Shown here: piece by piece, positions 24,301 to 37,500 of the stretch
Position numbering within the stretch: position 1 is the first letter of the stretch
How the letters are laid out: each line of letters begins with the position of its first letter
From: Kalmusia sp. IMI 367209
Lineage: Eukaryota; Ascomycota; Dothideomycetes; Pleosporales; Didymosphaeriaceae
Length of the DNA: 64,000 nt
Reading direction: 5' to 3'
NCBI GenBank assembly: GCA_027946365.1
Contig: JAPEUQ010000012.1
Span: 868,001-932,000 of the forward strand
The notes under the pieces: model-generated
What the model saw: only the letters and a program-made list of their open reading frames with translations
What the model was told of the DNA's origin: nothing
Database searches by the model: none
Program-made: the position numbers and the translations under genes

Positions 24301-27300
24301 GCTTCGAGATGCTATTTGTGAGAGTCTTCCATGGATCTTCATTACGCCGCAATGAACCGACGGTTGTTGGCGATCCCCCGAGGGATAACTTGACCATTCC
24401 GCTGCAGACTGGATGAGCACCAATCTCGACCCAAGCTGTTTTCTCGTCAAAGGCCTTCTCGTCTTTACCGGTGCTAAGGGCACTCCAAAAGTTGACAGCC
24501 TCGCGCGCATGGCGAACAAGGTATTCTGGACCAATGATGCCAGCCTCACGAATGACCTCGCCAGTCAGAGGGGAAAGTATAGGAACCTCGGGCTTGTTGA
24601 AGATAACAGAAGCTGCAGCAGTTTTGAACTTCTCGAGGATGGGGTCAACCTGAGCAGAATGAAAAGCGAAGGGAACGTTCAATCTCGTAGCTTTGAAGCC
24701 TTTCGAATTGAGAAGGTTGTTGATGGACTCAACAACTTCCACAGTGCCGCACAAGACGATTTCTTCAGGGCCATTTACACAAGCAATCTCAGTCATGTCG
24801 CTGCCAAGTGCTTCCCTGATGGCTTCCACGCTGCCCTTCACAGCAAGCATACCGTGGGTGTGAGCAGTGCACTCTTGTTCAAGAAGCTGAGCACGGCGAC
24901 CAACGAGCATGACCATATCACTGGCGGAGAGTACACCAGCGACATGGAGAGCAGCATATTCGCCAAGGCTATGACCAATCACTGCGATTGGCTCGACTCC
25001 CCAGGATGCCCATATGCGGGAGAGGGCAACCTGAATGCAAGCCATGCCAAGCTGTACTACCACTGGAGATAAGGTGGCAACGTCGGTGCCGTCCAACAGT
25101 GGAATGAAGGAAGGTAGCTGGTGTAGACGAGCAAGGGCTTCAAGTTGCTCAATATCTGCCTTGAAACTATCCAACTCGTCGTAAAGCTTCTTCCCGAGAG
25201 CGGTGTACTGAGAACCCTGACCCGTGAAAGTGAAAGCAGTCTTAGTTGGTACCATCGCGATGGGACTATAGCTGTCCTTAAGTTGAGCTTGCAGGGCAGT
25301 CTTGACCATCGTAATGTCATCCACGCAGACAGCGATACGATAATTATGTTGAATGCGACGGGCGGTAGTAGTATAAGCCAAGCTGGAGAGCGTGGTTTCT
25401 GGGTGCTTATCAAGGTATTGGATGAGGTTGTTGATGTTTCTCTTGAGCGAGGCGATTGACCTAGCAGTGACTGTGATAGTTTGCAGCCCCCTGGGATCAA
25501 CGGCCTTTGGAGGTTCACGCAAAGGACCATCCTCCATCACGATAGCAGTGTTACCACCTGCAGCAGAGAAATTGTTCAAAAACAGTTTGCGCTTCTCAAC
25601 CCCCTTGCGTGGCCAAGCAACTTGCTTGGTTTCGATATGAACGTTGCGCTGAAGCAGGTCCTTAGGAAATGTCTTGTTCATGACACCCTTAATGCCCACG
25701 TTGGCGGGGATGGCATTCTTCTTCATCATCATCAAAGTCTTGATAAGGGAATTGATCCCAGAAGCTGCTTCACCATGTCCAATATTTGCCTTGATAGCGC
25801 CAAGGTGGAGAGTTTCCTCGGGCTTGCGTTGGCGGTGGCGGGGTGCGAAGGCATTGGTGACCGAAGTCATTTCAATGCCGTCACCTGCTTGTGTACCAGT
25901 CCCGTGCATTTCGACGTAGCTGATCTCATGAGCATCGACACCAGCATTTGCAAGCACCTTTTTGTAGAGGTACTCTTGTGCACCGGCGTGAGGATGCGTA
26001 ATTGAGACAGCCTCGGCGCTGTGATTGGTCGCAGCACCAAGAATACATCCGAGTATGTTATCCTTGTCCGCAATGGCATCTTCGTAGCGTTTGAGAATGA
26101 CCGTGCCGCATCCGTCACCACGGCAATAGCCGTCGGCATCATTGTCGTACGTCTTGCAGCTACCAGTCTTGGACAAGAATTGGCCCTTACTCAGACCAGA
26201 GAAAATGTCAGGGTTCGTCAAGACGTTCAGGCCGCCAGCGCAAGCAGTGTCGCAGTCGCCAGCCCAGAGAGAAGTACAGGCAAGCTGAATGGCGGCAAGA
26301 GATGATGAACAGGCTGTGTCAATGCTGTACGATGGACCGGAGAACTTGAAGTAGTAGTTGATTCTTCCAGGTGCGAAAGCGCGGACGCCACCAGTGATAA
26401 AGTAGGTGTCAACATTTTCGGCAGCATTGATCTCGCGCCAGTCGTCCGAAGTTTGCCCGTAAAAGGTTCCGATGCGGTGCAGCTTACTAGAAGGAGTTCG
26501 ATTGGGGACATAACCGGACATCTCTAAAGCTTCATACGCAGTCACCAGAGCAAGTCGGCCCATTGGATCAGTCTGAGCAGCCTCACGTGGTGACATGTTG
26601 AAAAATCGAGGATCAAAAAGCCCCGGTTCGTCAATGAAACAGCCATAGGGAGTGTGGCTCTTGTTCTTCCCCTTACCGGAAGGGTCACAGTGGGCTTGGG
26701 CGTCGAAACGATCGGAAGGCACTTCTCGGTGTACATCCAAGCCCTTCTCAAGCAACTCCCAAAGCTTTTCATGCGAACTAGCACTTGGGAATCGACCAGA
26801 CATACCGACGATGGCGATCTTATCGTTTTGCGTGCGACCTTTGGAGTGTTCGCTCTTCGCAATCCAGGCAGTGTGATCACGAATGACAACAGAAGATTGT
26901 CCACCAGCCTTGAGCGCAGAAGCAAGACTATTGACAACGCTCGTCACACCGATGGCAGAGACGGATGCTTCAGACGTGCTAACAGCCGTGACCTGACCGA
27001 CAGCCTCTTCCAGAAGACTGTCCCATCGGACAGGCTCACGCAGAATCTCTCTCAGGGCACTCTGGAGAAGCTCAAAGGTATTGGTGGCAGCGTGGCATTT
27101 GCCATCTGCCGCGGAGTGGATCAGCGCCTGGGGTCGAGAGCTCTTGAGAAGCTGAGCAGACTGGCCATTCAGAATGCGATCGATGTCGGCATCGGTATAG
27201 AGATGGGGTGCGTGGTAAGGCGCATACACGGGAATTGACACGCGGGTGTTGTTCTTGAACGCCTCTACCTCTTCGAAGAGGCGTTTCGTAGTAGAGGGCG

Positions 27301-27978
27301 GGCCACTGACGGTAATGGCCATCACGCTAACGGCGCTAACGTATGCCTGCGCAGACACAGGTATGTTGCGCTCGTTATGGAATTCTGTGATAGCACTCTT
27401 TGCGAATTTCTCTGATATGCCGGCGACAATGGTAGACCAGCTTTCTTTTGCGCTGTCAATCGCATCCGCTGCCGCTCCGACGCAGGTGCCGGTACGGAAA
27501 GCGATTCGCACAGCCTCTACGGCAAGCGGCAACAAGTCTGCTACACTCTTGGCGGACGCAACAACAGAACCCGCAATCAAACCGGTACACAAGCCCAATA
27601 CTCTTGTGTTCGTAGGGTTTGGCAGCTCTGTAAGATTTTCGCTGTAGTAGCTTGAGATATCAGCTTGGTTAACATTAGCATGCATGATTGTGAAGCTCAC
27701 CCAATATAGTGCGCCAATTGCGCTATCGTTACCATGCAGCTTTCCAACTGGGTGACTTTGAAGCCTTTGGCATGATATCCTTCCACCAAGTCTTGCACGG
27801 TGAGAAAATCTGGAATCTGCTCTCGCTGCGACCGTGGCAGCCGCTGTGTCTCTTCTCGTAGTGCAACACTCGTGCGCTCTAGAAATGTCTTGAGCAGTGC
27901 ATTGTCCTTCCATGTGCACGCTTTGCGCAGAAGCATATACTGATCCGCAGTCTGGTCACCAAAGATGAGGGTATTCAT
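21398..27978 (-). CDS. PKS1: Non-reducing polyketide synthase, tetrahydroxynaphthalene (melanin) synthase
   Basis: Three exons (27701-27978, 21497-27650, 21398-21442) encode 2158 residues. Domain order is SAT, KS, AT, PT, ACP, ACP, TE. Visible catalytic residues (approximate numbers): SAT Cys114 in LGLCTGL; KS Cys540 in DTACSSS, His675 in HGTGT and His718 in NIGHGEAASG; AT Ser987 in GHSLGEY; PT His1317 and Asp1509; ACP serines 1690 (GVDSLMS) and 1818 (GMDSLMS); TE Ser1984 in GWSAGG with His2136 in GGNHFTM. This architecture and sequence are those of the PKS1/pksA enzymes that condense malonyl units to 1,3,6,8-tetrahydroxynaphthalene, the first step of DHN-melanin. The last intron is 54 nt and in frame. 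The gene diverges from CMR1 across 11.4 kb. Confidence 0.95.
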
Positions 27979-28533
27979 TATGGTGGTTGGTCGAATAGGG
28001 TATATAAAGATAGAGGAGAAATTATCTAGGGATCTGAGAATATTGGTAAGACCCAATATAATTAGAAGTAGATCTTGGTTTGACCGAGATGAGAAGGCAC
28101 GGTCGAGGTTGGAGAGGTGTGAACGAGGGTGTCTAGCGAAGTACTTCTCGAACGAAGGAGGACCTCTGCAGTGTGGGACCCAAGAAAAAAGGGTGCTTAA
28201 TACGTAAAGAAGGGCACCAAGAGACTGTGTCAAGGACGAACTGATTGAGTGACGGAGGGATATGCGAGTACTTTGTATTTGTAGGCCTGTCAATGACCAG
28301 GGCTGTGGCCTAGGCTGAGACCGTGCGATTGGAAGCCCACTCTTCGGTACCGGGTCTGTAAGAGCACAGATACGGGGCTCATGCACTGCCGGACGATATA
28401 GAGCAGCAGCATGTTGACGTGAGGATCATAGTGGAGCAGTGGTTAATCCTTCCCTAGTCGGAACGCCCATGAATCCAAGGATTGCTGGTGCGCATAGCTG
28501 GGACTGGTCCGTCTGAGCATCCACGGCTATTGT

Positions 28534-28557
28534 TAGACGGGCTGGGCTAGACGGGCT
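28534..28557. promoter_or_regulatory. Direct repeat in the PKS1 upstream region
   Basis: The 10-base word TAGACGGGCT occurs twice, at 28534-28543 and 28548-28557, with a 14-base period and related flanks. It lies about 560 bases upstream of the PKS1 start. A paired site for a dimeric or multi-finger factor is possible. No binding data are visible, and the word was not noticed in the BRN1 promoter. Confidence 0.3.
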
Positions 28558-31500
28558 ATCCAGCCGCTCAGATAATGAGCCCATGCGTCAGGGATGATAG
28601 CAACTAGAGAGATGAGACGTGGGAATATCGTGTTGCCAAAGCGCTGTCTCGAAGTTCGGGTGAACTAATCGGATCCCCATAAGCCGGGGTGGCTGTGGAG
28701 TTCGACCATGATGTCGAGCTGTCAGTTATGTCAGCTAACATCATGTTTTAAACGCAATGCAGATTAGAGCAACACAAATAAGTGATAGCAAGGGTATTGA
28801 GCCATGGAATTGATGAGGCTTTGTCAATAATAGTCGGTTCTCAGACTTGGATGCGGCCACCCATAGCTCAGGTTGGACAGTGCGTTACATGTGTCTGACC
28901 CGCAACACTTCGGCGTACTGAATATGCAGCATTGTTCATATAGACTTACCCATACTAAATTTTCATATCCAGCCTTCGAGTCTAGCCACGCAAGCGAGAC
29001 ATGAATTTCCAACATAGTCTACACAAAGAGTAAAGGATGACTGCCTGGATAGAACACATTTAGGGTAGGAACACGTTGGCCGTGGTGAGCAATTCTCCAC
29101 GGAGATTCGCTTGATGAGCACGAGTGCTAGGAAGTGCTCGCTTGAAGCATGGCCAGATGCTAGAGCAAATCGCTCAGAACGTTAAGTCGCCGGGATGTTT
29201 CGAAGCCGCGGAACAGACTTGATGCAGTTAGCGCATCTCCGGTGGGCCCAGGTATGGTGCGATAGCCGCCCGTTTTCGGATATGTAGATACGAGATCGGT
29301 CAAGCCGAAGGTCGCGAGAATCCCATGTTTGAACAATGCAAGGGTTAGCAGAACCATGACCCTCACCACCAAGTTAATGTGTCAAGCAATCATCGCCAGT
29401 ATCTTTGGGCATCAATAACTTGTAGAGATAGTGTAGAGATTGAGTGACGAGAAGGTCTCTACAGCAATAAATTGGCTGATATGCCAATACTCGAGCGATC
29501 GTCGTTAGCCTCCGTAATCTCGCACTTCCCCACACGGGTATACAGCCACGTCCGGGCACATCAGTGCTATGAGGAGGCTATAAAGCGGGTGGAGTTGGCT
29601 GGCGTCCAGTTCTGTCACCCACATGAATGTGCTCGACAGGACCCTGACAGATGATAGAGCCATGGGAACGTGTTGTATCGCGATTTGATGTCGCGCCTTT
29701 TCGCTTCTTGCGGAGATGGAGGAAGACGCATCAATTTCTCTCACGGTGGGAATACCAAGCTCTTTTAGGAAAGCGTCTTGTCAGATCAACAAGCAGGCGT
29801 CTATCGGACCCCGGAACGAGGATTCGGCTGTGGCGTAGGATGAGTGACCGGCGGAGTGCAGGGTGGAGGGTGGAGCGGACCCCGAGCCATAGAGCACTGT
29901 CAATCAGTCTGCTATTTCGCTTGTCCTGGTCGCCACAGACGTAGTACTCACAAGCATGGTGGTGGAGAAGGCGATGATGTTGCAAGCGTGGTCGGAAGGG
30001 GCTGGACAACGTTGCTCCTACACACGCGGTTTGGGCTCGTGGCGCCAAGTCGGCACGCCCCACCGGGATATCGTCCTGCCTCACCACAACACCAACACGC
30101 ATCTGCAGTACATATTCGCCTCCAGCGGGTGCCAAAGCATCATCTCGGGCCAGCATCGGCGATGAGTCTAGCTGACATGCTTTCGGAGACGTTCAGCCTA
30201 AGCTGTTCAGCCGTGTATACTAGCTACGAGCGCGACAAAGCCTAGATTAACGACTTTCCGCAGCGACCGCACATGTGGCGCTTTGTTCCAATGCTTCCAC
30301 TTGTTAAGGACGCGAGCTCACCTAGGATGACATCATCTTTTAGCACGACAGTCTCCGGATTGTTCGCCATGGCAATGTTCACATTCGATTCTTTGCCGGA
30401 CCGACAATCAAGATCTTTAACTTCATCGTACAGTACTCTACTTAAAGGCTTCTTGAATACATAGTCAGTTTTCAACTGTGAGCTTACTGTATGATAGATT
30501 ACTGGCGCCTTTCGTCGGCCTTGCTCACGTTGCTTCAATCTCCTCTGGGCTTTTTTATGCTTCCTTCGATAACAACCAACGGCTGGCCTATCATAACTCG
30601 ATACCACATTTAGTACGATATGCTGCTGGTCCTCAGACAATCACTTCGGCTGGCCATCTTACTTAAAGTTCACTTCGCATCAAGCCTATAGTTAAAGCCG
30701 TTCGCTATAGGCACGAAAGGTTGGTTGAGGCAAACTGGGCGCGTGTCCGCACAATCACAGTAAGGGAGTCGCAGAGTCCAAGCGTCTGCGCTCACTTGGA
30801 TAATTGGTGCATTTTTGGAAGTCGGATGCAGCCGAAAGGGTACATAGCTAACAGTGAATTACAGGTGGTCAGTTCGTTATGCAAAAGGTCCGTTCATTGT
30901 TGTATCTGATCAGCACACTAAAGTCGCATTTTCCATTCTCTTGATGATCTCTCACTTTAGAATCCTGTACAATGCAGGGATCTGCAATAATCCTTATCTT
31001 CGCAGTATTTGTTCAATTTACTTTTTGTAACGTGTGCTTGGTTACCTCTTTGCGTCAAAACCCCCTACTAGGATCATCACAGTATAGCCGCATCAGAGGT
31101 CGACATCCTTCCTAGCCTTGATGTGTTCCCCCTTCGCAGAGCACGTCAACACACGGTACTAGGACGATCAAACCTCACTAGCGAACCGTTCTCCCCCTGT
31201 GTCTGAATGTACCCATCTCATCTACATCGATGTCTCACTCAAGCACCCGAAACATTAGTATCAACGGTTCAAACAGATCTATCGAAAAGTTCTCCCTGCA
31301 GATCGATCTTCCTGCTAAAATAGGAGAGTCAAGATCTGAATACTGACTGTTGATCCCGATCGCTGCCGCTAAGAACTCCGATAGATCTCAAGAAACAAGT
31401 GCCCGCCCGAGACAATAGATCGCGTAGACAAGGGTCTCTCATTCAAAGTTTAGCTAGCAACTATCGCGGCATTGAGCGGGCCGTATCACCTTGGTAGACT

Positions 31501-31590
31501 GCTCGCGAGCACCATTCCATCTTAGGCTAACTAAAATCTCTAGTGAGATTCGTGCCGAACCGTCTGCTCGCTCGAGCATTAAACATGGAT

Positions 31591-31608
31591 GGCTTTGGCT
31601 TTGGCTTT
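31591..31608. repeat. Hexanucleotide tandem repeat
   Basis: Three perfect copies of GGCTTT inside the PKS1-CMR1 gap. Confidence 0.7.
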
Positions 31609-32702
31609 ACTGTGTGTAGACTTTGACTGAGTCGTGTGCTTCACCGGAAAGTATTTTTCCCATGAAAGCATAATGAAAATGGCGGACAAAACCACGGACA
31701 CCGCCTCATAATCCATAACAACAAGTATTAAAACAGTAGAAATATGTTTAAGGGTTTTATTATTAAGTAATAGGACGCACGCGACTCTTGGTCTTGATTT
31801 GTACTAGGCGTCTCCCAAACGATACAGGGTTACATCTACAGTTTAGCGCAATTGCAAGATATTGTTGAACTGTGCGAAAGCAATCTCATTGTCGACTATA
31901 GGTTCCGCAGTTCGTTACTTCTGATAGATGACTCTCGGTACAGTTTACACCTCCGTGAGAAATAATGGAGAACATCTCTTGGTTATGGCTTACAGCTTGG
32001 AGCACCATGTGACAAGGGCTTTTAGCTACTGTCATATAGAGCCCTCGATTGAGCTGCTCTGGGATGACTTTGCTCCAACGCGATAATCGGCGCTGCTTTC
32101 GTCGTAGGTTACAACTAAAAAATCATCAGATAAAGATGTCTTACGATCCGACAGCAGCCGTGGGAAAGGTTGAGGCGGAACCATCGGCGCGGGTGGAGGG
32201 GTAAAAGATGACGTTATTCCCACCCACACTGATTACAATTCGATGCCTCTTCGACGCGTTCTTATGTGCTTAGATAGTTTTACCCTACACAGTGGCTTAT
32301 TAAAACAAACATGTGGGTTGGGCAATAGCCAGGGTCGAGATTGTTGTACCTGAGGCGGTGTTCTCCGTTAAGGTACTAGATCGCAGGGAGAGTTTGGTAC
32401 GGGTCAACGACTGCCAGGCCTAGATTCCAAAGGTGGTGGGATTCTCCACGGGCTTGCTCGTGTTCGCCTCGACGGCACACTGCGACCTCAACGTCGACGT
32501 GATATTCTACAGCTGCATTGGATGTATACCCAAGGATCCGACAGCTCGCACCATTTCAGGCCAACCTAGTCCGTCGCACAAAGCGCACGCCTCCGCATCA
32601 TTCATGTTGCTTCCGCGGCGAGCAACTTGGGTACGCTATGCACGTCAGCTCGGGCAACCCACTTTTTCCCCAATCAGATTCAGACGTGCACGCTCGACTG
32701 CG

Positions 32703-32730
32703 AGATTGTATGCAAGATTGTATGCAAGAT
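32703..32730. repeat. 12-bp tandem repeat
   Basis: Two perfect copies of AGATTGTATGCA followed by a partial third copy, in the PKS1-CMR1 gap. Confidence 0.7.
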
Positions 32731-34479
32731 GAATATGCACCGTGGTGCTTTGAATGGTGGATCTACGGGGCAGACCAGCGTGGCGTAGAATAGGATGAAA
32801 TGAGCAATGAGCGCAGAAGCGAACATAGACGGAGGATAACCTCGGGCATTTCCTCCGCGTCAATCACGCTGTAGCACTACTATGCACTGTCTTCCCGTAG
32901 GTATCAGTGCATTACGCGAGCTGAAGTCGGAATCGGCATTTGAAGTGTCAGTGCTTTTCTTCTCCGACGTCGGTTCGGTGGTGGGTGTGGATTGTCCGAT
33001 TCCGATGCTCGTGATGAACGACCCTGCAGGTATCCACGATCGTGTGCGTCCACGAGCCCTTTTGCGCGACGGAAAGGCTGCAAAGGGGGTAACACGACGG
33101 GTACGCTCTTCGGTTGTGGTACCTTCAGAAGATTTGCAGGGTTTTATGACACCTGTGGGTCTGGAAGATGTGGAATCGGCTATTGTGTTGCACGGCAAGC
33201 ATAGTGGTTGAACTTGTCGTACACGCATAAGCTCGTGGTGACAACCGATGATGGTCGACATGCCGACGAGCAAAAGGCGTGGCTCTGTGTTACGCGTCGT
33301 TGCCGGAGAGCCGGAAATATCAAGGCTAGGTATTTGCCTTCGTTCATAGTACATTGGGAAGCATAGAACTAGACATCGTGTTGATTAGTGCCAGTCAAGT
33401 GGACCTCACTTTCTCTCATCAGTGGACGTAGTGCGACTCCCTGCGCAGAATGAAGCTGACGAACGCGCTGCATCGCAGAACCCAGCTGGCTTATGGATAA
33501 GGATTCCAATCGCTCTCAGAGCACTGTGCATCTATCATTATCGTGTGCGTTGTGGTACCACTTTGAATTTCATTACACGACATGTAATACGAAAACAGCC
33601 CTGTCAATAGTTGGCCACATATGTAGTCTTACATACTGAAGCGAGTCGTCGTCGACGTCAGGACTATACTTGCTCCGATGTTCCTCACACCAAAGTCTCG
33701 CACTTTTCGTAGCGCGTTCTTTGTGATCCGAAGTAGAATCACAAAGTGACAGCAATGCGGAAGGAAATATCGATCGTAATAAAACATCAGTAACAAAACA
33801 GGGATATTAATTACCATCCGTGCGATTACCCTGGATATCCTCCCGCTCATCCTCGATGATTTACCCGCTTGGCCATTGCTTTCTTTAGGCAAATGGCATG
33901 CTATCGCGCACAGGGGCTCTCTCATGTTCACTCGGTATCTAGAATGTAGCTGTATTACCTATCTTGCCACATTGCCGTGCAAGGGGGCCATGCTGTTGTT
34001 GCGTGGGCTTGCCTTACGGTAGAGCACCCTGTAAGACGACAGGCAGTGCATGATGCGGGAAGGGGATGGCGTTCGCGGACCGGTATTGTGGTTGTGGTTC
34101 CCGTCGACGCAGTCAGCTCTACGTTTCAACATGTCCCAGTTGACATCGGCCCGTGTTTCCATAGTGTACATTCACTTTCCCAGTATGGATAAATATATGC
34201 CGCCAAACGAACAAAAGCACGTAATGCCAAAATGGGAAAATGAAATCCAAAACATGCTGACTTGCTGACCGTTAGCAAGTTTCACTTTGCATCGCATCAG
34301 AGATTGCGGATACAACCGGATACGACTTGTTCTCATCCCATGTCTTGAGAATTGAAACACTCCTTGAACACGGAACCCTCGCATTCAAGTTGTGTGAACT
34401 ATTGGACACTCGCAGAAGTGCGAATCCTATAGTTCAGCAACATATAAGCCGTACGTACATACGATCCCGCGTCTTCTTT

Positions 34480-34507
34480 ACTAGTTGTCTATATGATGAC
34501 GACTAGT
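34480..34507. repeat. Imperfect inverted repeat, hairpin 1
   Basis: The arms ACTAGTTGTC (34480-34489) and GACGACTAGT (34498-34507) pair with one mismatch around an 8-base loop. Hairpin 2 follows immediately. Confidence 0.7.
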
Positions 34508-34511
34508 ATAG

Positions 34512-34547
34512 TGCCCGTTGTCTAGTGCTCGCTCTAGACAACGGGCA
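34512..34547. repeat. Perfect 14-bp inverted repeat, hairpin 2
   Basis: The arms TGCCCGTTGTCTAG (34512-34525) and CTAGACAACGGGCA (34534-34547) are exact reverse complements around an 8-base loop. The arms share the TTGTC/CTAG core with hairpin 1, suggesting a common origin, perhaps the end of a small inverted-repeat element. Confidence 0.8.
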
Positions 34548-37500
34548 TTTTGTAACCCAAGTTCTTCATGTCGATTTTGAAGTAAGCTGATGGTTATGCT
34601 TGAGATGGGCTTAGTGCTGATGATTTGAGTATGTGCGAACACATGTTTGCTAGGAAGCACTAGACTAACGAGCTGATAACAAAAGTTTGGTACCGTAGTG
34701 GAAATATGGGTTTTCCGGGGCCCCAGATCACTCTACCGGTAGCGGCCGGTATGCGGTATGCACGCAGCGCACCGGCTTAGGAACGTGCAGTGTGTCCTCA
34801 CCAATTATGAATCGACTCTGGGAACAACTCGTATTTTGGTCACCATTTATTGCGAAAATGGTCCAATGCTGTTATCATCCTTTGATTGCTCTATACACAA
34901 TCATGCTTTATATACCCTTCAGCCCATGTCGAGTACCCAGCTTGAGAGCGTTTGCCGTTTTGGTCGCAATAGCATAGCCAGCCCGAGATCGTATCCAACG
35001 AATACGAAAGCAAATTTCTGCCTGTTATCGGTATTGGTGAGGAGAAGGCATACGCGTGGGAACTCTGGCAACTTTCAGCTTCTCTTACTCTTGCTGCAAA
35101 CTCTCTTCCCCAGCCACCAATATTCTCTTACAGGAGCCCTGCATGATCTGCGGTCCGGTTTCGTCAATCTATCAGAGGAATGTAACCATTATGCAATCAC
35201 AGGCTAGTCCTGTAGCGGTTCGGAGGGCCATTCATCCCACGCTGATTCCCCCACCGCGCTGCACCCAGGTCGGTGAGACAAGCAAGGTTTACTGCGAGTA
35301 GCCGAGTCAGCCGTGCTGCCGGGAGGAGATCCGAGCGAGAGGGCTTCTTGGAAACCCTGGGATAGGACAACGAAGAGTGTCGCGCAGCTATCAGAACCGA
35401 TGATACCCCGCCTGAGGCCATTGCGCCTAGATGCGCATTCCCCACTTGGCACCGCTCTTGCCCAATCACACACAGTGGAGCACCTCACCCTATCGTCTGC
35501 CTTATGACGTCACAACATACATTGAGACGCGACTGCTTGTTGATTCTACAGACGATCGAGAAGCTTGTCTCGACATCAACATACCTTTTCCTCCTCACTA
35601 CATGTGTCCATGATCTATGTCGCCACTCGAATTCAAGAATCTGATTTCAAATATCGCTCAGCTTCGCTGCAGGCAAGCGAAACGTCTCCAAGCAAGGCGC
35701 GATAATGCAGCCGTTGCTGGGCTGCAGCCACGCAATATCTTACTACTATCCAGCAGAGTGCAGGCAGAAGAGTGAGTCTTTCGACAGATTGTCTTGACCT
35801 ACCGCAACTCGTATTTCGCTGCGCTCCGTACAGGTTAGGGCAACTCTTTCCTGCAAGACAAGTTGCTGTTGGGCAATCCACCCAAGCTGGCGCTTACCGC
35901 TACGGCTGAAAGCCCTCGCGTTTGGCAACATCATCATTGGGTATCACGATAGGCAGGCCATCGAATGTCATCATACAACGGCAAAGTGCGCTCTCGCCTA
36001 CCCATCCAACGAGATCCGCATTTTAGAGCGACACCTTTACAGCTTCTCATGGAGACCGCGTATCGCAGACACGGAGTTACTTCGCCCGCTCGCCTCCCGA
36101 CGAAGAGCTTGCGGGGTCCTGGATCCTGGATCCACCGAGGCAATACGTGCTGGGTGTGTGGATGCTGTGGCGACTGTCGTAGCGTTCGTGGACCCGACTC
36201 CTGTGCGTGGGCATGACACTGCTCGCTTGAGGCAGGCGCTCCACGAGAGCGGGCGTGCGGCATATCCGAGGAGCAACAAATATGCAAAACCTCCGGAGTC
36301 AAACAGGCAGAAGCTTCGATCATCGTCGTCACTGTTTCAATACCTTTGAGGTGGCCGCTCGTTTGCCTGGCGGCGATTTAACCCATGAAACGATAGTTTC
36401 TTAGTTTCGTTAGATTTGCAGGCCGAGTCAATGTTTCAGAAGCGCTGGGGATTCGTAAACAACGTCAGTGGAAACTATACGTTAGACGAGACCGGAGACT
36501 AAGTCTAAAGTTTCGGTCCATAGCATGCGTTCTATCAGCCGCTTGTCCTATTTTCGGATTTGCGAGACTCGTGCGCGGAATTTCATGAAGCATGCACACC
36601 TAGGGTCTGAGAGACCCTGAGGTACTCATACACGTACACACCGCGGATGCTAAGGCCAAGCAATCTACTCGGCGCTTTGGTTCCCCCATCGTACGCTTCC
36701 GTTTTGGGGTTGCAGTGGGCGGATCGACAGCCGGGGCTTCCGTAAGCGAGCAGCGATCTCTCCATGCTTTTCCAGAAGTCCAAGAAGCGTTCAACTTCGT
36801 AGCCGCGGTGCATACGAAAGCCTGGTGAGTCGATGATCACTTTGGCTCGTGTCAATCAGCAATTGGTGAGGAGCTTCCGTATCTGCCCAAGGAGCCGAGT
36901 CGGCTTCTCTTAGGAGCGTTCGGCAGCAGTTTCAGGCAGCCTCCGCACGATCTGCCGACTTACCTCAGTACAGGTCCTGCGGAGTTGATAACGCAACTGG
37001 ATAATGCAGATGATGATGCCAACGATGAGAGCCTGAGTACATCATCATACCAGTCAGCCCATGTACCCTGCTGCATGTTGGCGCTGTTCTGCGTGTAAGC
37101 GCATAAACAACCATCACCGGTGACCTTCTAGCGAGTCTAGCTACATCAGGCCGTCCCGTGCGAAGTCTAATAGTAAAGTATTCATTGCCAGCATTCGCTC
37201 ATGCGAGTCTTGTTGAGGCTCGCAATGCAGATGAAGAGCTGTGGCGAGGACGGCTCCGGAGAAAGACGCCAATGATTATCTTCCGGAACATCCTAAGGGA
37301 CGCAGGTCTGACTGACATGGCCCTGAGTTTAGTCTTTGTGGCAGCGTGCGAAGCCAGCCATATATCGAGGGACCTGCGGGGGAGATCGAGGCGTCGGATT
37401 TCTCAACGCGGGCGGCATTGCGTATCTTCATCTCAGCGCGAATCGCTCGTGGAGTCGCGCTGGCAGCAACCGTACCTATCTAACGCAGAGCTATCGTGGA

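Noticed and set aside
30242..30640. Basic 132-codon frame with a CGRCG pair
   Set aside because: No family, no splice continuity and no promoter logic; it is probably a chance frame in the long gap.
32860..33354. 164-codon minus-strand frame in the gap
   Set aside because: Low-complexity Ser/Thr/Arg composition, overlapping frames on the other strand and no recognisable domain.
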